NCBI GenBank assembly: GCA_947251855.1 | Contig: CAMXUZ010000180.1 | Span: 1-7,536, forward strand | Direction: 5' to 3' | From: an uncultured Ruaniaceae bacterium | Lineage (GTDB): Bacteria > Actinomycetota > Actinomycetes > Actinomycetales > Beutenbergiaceae | DNA: 7,536 bases | Part shown: positions 6,415-7,536 of the stretch, in pieces | Layout: every line of letters begins with the position of its first letter | Numbering within the stretch: the stretch's first letter is position 1 | Notes under the pieces: model-generated | What the model was told of the DNA's origin: nothing | Seen by the model: the letters and a program-made list of their open reading frames with translations, nothing else | Databases searched by the model: none | Made by a program: the position numbers and the translations under genes

Positions 6415-7365
6415 ATGGCCGCACACGCGTCTAGCTCGAAGGAACAGCGATTCACCGGGGTGATCCCCCCAGTGGTGACCCCGCTGACCTCCGAGGGGAA
6501 GCTAGACCGCGCGAGCTTCGCTCGGCTCATCGAACACCACATCGCCGGCGGAGTGGACGGGCTGTTCATCCTCGGCTCCTCCGGCGAGGTCGGCTACTTC
6601 GAGGACGCGATGCGCGAGGAGGTGCTCGCCGCGGCGGTCGAAACCATCGCCGGGCGGGTGCCCGTGCTCGTGGGGGCGATCGACAGCCAGACCCGCCGGG
6701 TCGTCGAACACGCTCGCCGGGCCGAGGCCGCTGGGGCCGACGCGATCGTCGTGACCGCACCGTTCTACGCGGTCACCGGCCCCGAGGAGATCGAGAACCA
6801 CTTCCGCGCGATCGCCGCCGCGACCACGCTGCCGGTGTTCGCCTACGACATCCCCGTCAACGTCCACGTGAAACTCGGTGCCGATCTGCTCGTGCAACTC
6901 GGCACCGAGGGCATCATCGCGGGGGTGAAAGACTCCTCCGGGGACGACGTCTCCTTCCGCCGCCTCATCGCCAAGAACGCGGCCGCCGGTTCCCCGCTCG
7001 TGCTCCTGACCGGGCACGAGGTCGTCGTCGACGGAACCTACCTCGCCGGCGGGAACGGATCGGTCCCCGGGCTCGGCAACGTCGACCCGGCCGGCTACGT
7101 GCGGATGGATCGTGCCGCCCGGGCGGGGGACTGGGAAACGGTGCGTGCCGAGCAGGATCGCCTCGCCGCGCTGTTCGAGATCGTCTTCGCCGTGCAGGGC
7201 AAGACCGGCCCCGCGATGGGGGTCGGCGCCTTCAAAACCGCGTTATGGCTCATGGGCATCATCGAAACCAACGCGATGAGCCTGCCCATGACCGCGCTCG
7301 AGGGCGATAACATTGAACGCGTGCGCCAGGTATTGGTCGAGAACGACGTCCCGCTAGCGCGGTGA
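6415..7365 (+). CDS. DapA/NanA-superfamily class I aldolase, probable N-acetylneuraminate lyase
   Basis: A 316-residue (beta/alpha)8-barrel enzyme that uses a lysine-pyruvate Schiff base. Visible active-site features are the carboxylate-binding loop GSSGE at 54-58, the catalytic Tyr144 in FAYDIP and the Schiff-base Lys172 in GVKDSSGD. Family members include dihydrodipicolinate synthase, N-acetylneuraminate lyase and several 2-keto-3-deoxy sugar acid aldolases or dehydratases. Location behind a sugar-type importer and before a ROK kinase favours cleavage of sialic acid to pyruvate and N-acetylmannosamine over lysine biosynthesis. The LLTGHEVVV stretch (197-205) aligns with the E. coli NanA region carrying Asp191-Glu192, but here reads His-Glu-Val, so the exact substrate could differ. 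Strong AGGAGA site at 6403-6408, six bases before the ATG; only 28 bases separate it from the ATPase gene. Superfamily firm, substrate moderate. Confidence 0.88.
   Translation: MAAHASSSKEQRFTGVIPPVVTPLTSEGKLDRASFARLIEHHIAGGVDGLFILGSSGEVGYFEDAMREEVLAAAVETIAGRVPVLVGAIDSQTRRVVEHARRAEAAGADAIVVTAPFYAVTGPEEIENHFRAIAAATTLPVFAYDIPVNVHVKLGADLLVQLGTEGIIAGVKDSSGDDVSFRRLIAKNAAAGSPLVLLTGHEVVVDGTYLAGGNGSVPGLGNVDPAGYVRMDRAARAGDWETVRAEQDRLAALFEIVFAVQGKTGPAMGVGAFKTALWLMGIIETNAMSLPMTALEGDNIERVRQVLVENDVPLAR
7361..7365 (+). promoter_or_regulatory. Ribosome binding site of the kinase gene, overlapping the aldolase stop codon
   Basis: GGTGA matches the 3' part of the standard ribosome-binding consensus (AGGAGGTGATC) and lies seven bases before the GTG at 7373. 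Its last three bases are the TGA stop of the aldolase gene, so a terminating ribosome would expose or occupy the site, pointing to coupled translation. Confidence 0.45.
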
Positions 7366-7372
7366 ACCTCAG

Positions 7373-7536
7373 GTGAGTTCCGCAGCGCTGTCAACACCGC
7401 GGCCCTTCGCAGGGCTGGCGGCAGGCGAGTGCGTGCTCGCAGCCGACATCGGCGGCACCAAAACCACGACCGCCTGGGTGGACTCCGCGGGCTGCGTACA
7501 CGGCACGCGCACGGACCCGAGCCGCGCGCTGCTCGG
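7373..7536 (+). CDS. ROK-family sugar kinase, 5' part (possible N-acetylmannosamine kinase, NanK-like)
   Basis: A GTG at 7373 opens a frame that stays open to the window end (54 full codons). Residues 21-31 read V-L-A-A-D-I-G-G-T-K-T, the N-terminal phosphate-binding motif of ROK and related sugar kinases, followed by T-T-A-W-V-D as in that fold's first beta hairpin. There is no N-terminal helix-turn-helix, so it looks like a ROK kinase and not a ROK repressor. It starts seven bases after the aldolase stop and belongs to the same operon. In a sialic acid pathway it would phosphorylate ManNAc released by the aldolase; glucokinase or GlcNAc kinase activity cannot be excluded because the substrate-determining part lies outside the window. 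A GTG at 7433 is a possible later start. An in-frame TAG at 7355 bounds the start upstream. Confidence 0.75.
   Translation, partial: MSSAALSTPRPFAGLAAGECVLAADIGGTKTTTAWVDSAGCVHGTRTDPSRALL

Noticed and set aside
6415..7365. Aldolase as the housekeeping DapA of lysine biosynthesis
   Set aside because: The active-site loop is GSSGE where DapA has GTTGE, and the operon context is an importer plus sugar kinase, not lysine or peptidoglycan genes.
1..7536. tRNA, rRNA, CRISPR, insertion sequences or phage genes
   Set aside because: No cloverleaf, array-like repeats, transposase motifs or composition shift were seen; the window is accounted for by one operon and its divergent regulator.

Overview
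The base composition (strongly GC-rich, with G or C at most third codon positions), GTG starts and tight ATGA/TGATG gene overlaps point to a high-GC actinobacterium (Actinomycetota, possibly Micrococcales; the genus cannot be fixed from this window). The window is a compact, divergently organised uptake and catabolism locus with no mobile elements, RNA genes or CRISPR.

Layout: a GntR/FadR-type (FCD) regulator lies on the minus strand (730 to 23), apparently followed by another minus-strand gene of which only the first codons are present (26 to 1). A 159-base divergent control region (731-889) carries a promoter-like element and three separate repeat or palindrome structures. On the plus strand follow a family-5 substrate-binding lipoprotein (890-2524), a strong intercistronic hairpin (2537-2572), an Opp/Dpp-type permease (2612-3580), a fused permease-ATPase (3580-5574), a second ATPase (5571-6386), a class I pyruvate aldolase of the DapA/NanA superfamily (6415-7365) and the first 54 codons of a ROK-family sugar kinase (7373 to the window end).

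How the genes work together: taken alone, the transporter would be called 'dipeptide/oligopeptide/nickel'. Its neighbours suggest otherwise. A four-gene transporter (binding protein, permease, permease-ATPase fusion, ATPase) with a NanA-like aldolase, a ROK kinase and a divergent FCD regulator matches what I recall of the SiaEFGI/NanA/NanK/NanR sialic acid locus of Corynebacterium glutamicum. SatABCD of Haemophilus ducreyi is another family-5 sialic acid importer. The inferred pathway is: sialic acid (or a related 2-keto sugar acid) is captured by the lipoprotein and imported; the aldolase splits off pyruvate; the ROK kinase phosphorylates the released amino sugar (ManNAc in the sialic acid case). 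The substrate is inferred from gene context and not proven by sequence.

Most notable points: the permease-ATPase fusion with a 60-residue acidic linker; loss of all four cysteines that normally mark the C-terminal oligo_HPY (Fe-S) element of Opp/Dpp ATPases in the fusion, and complete absence of that element from the partner ATPase; aldolase residues that depart from E. coli NanA at the sugar-tail position; and several candidate operators in the divergent region.
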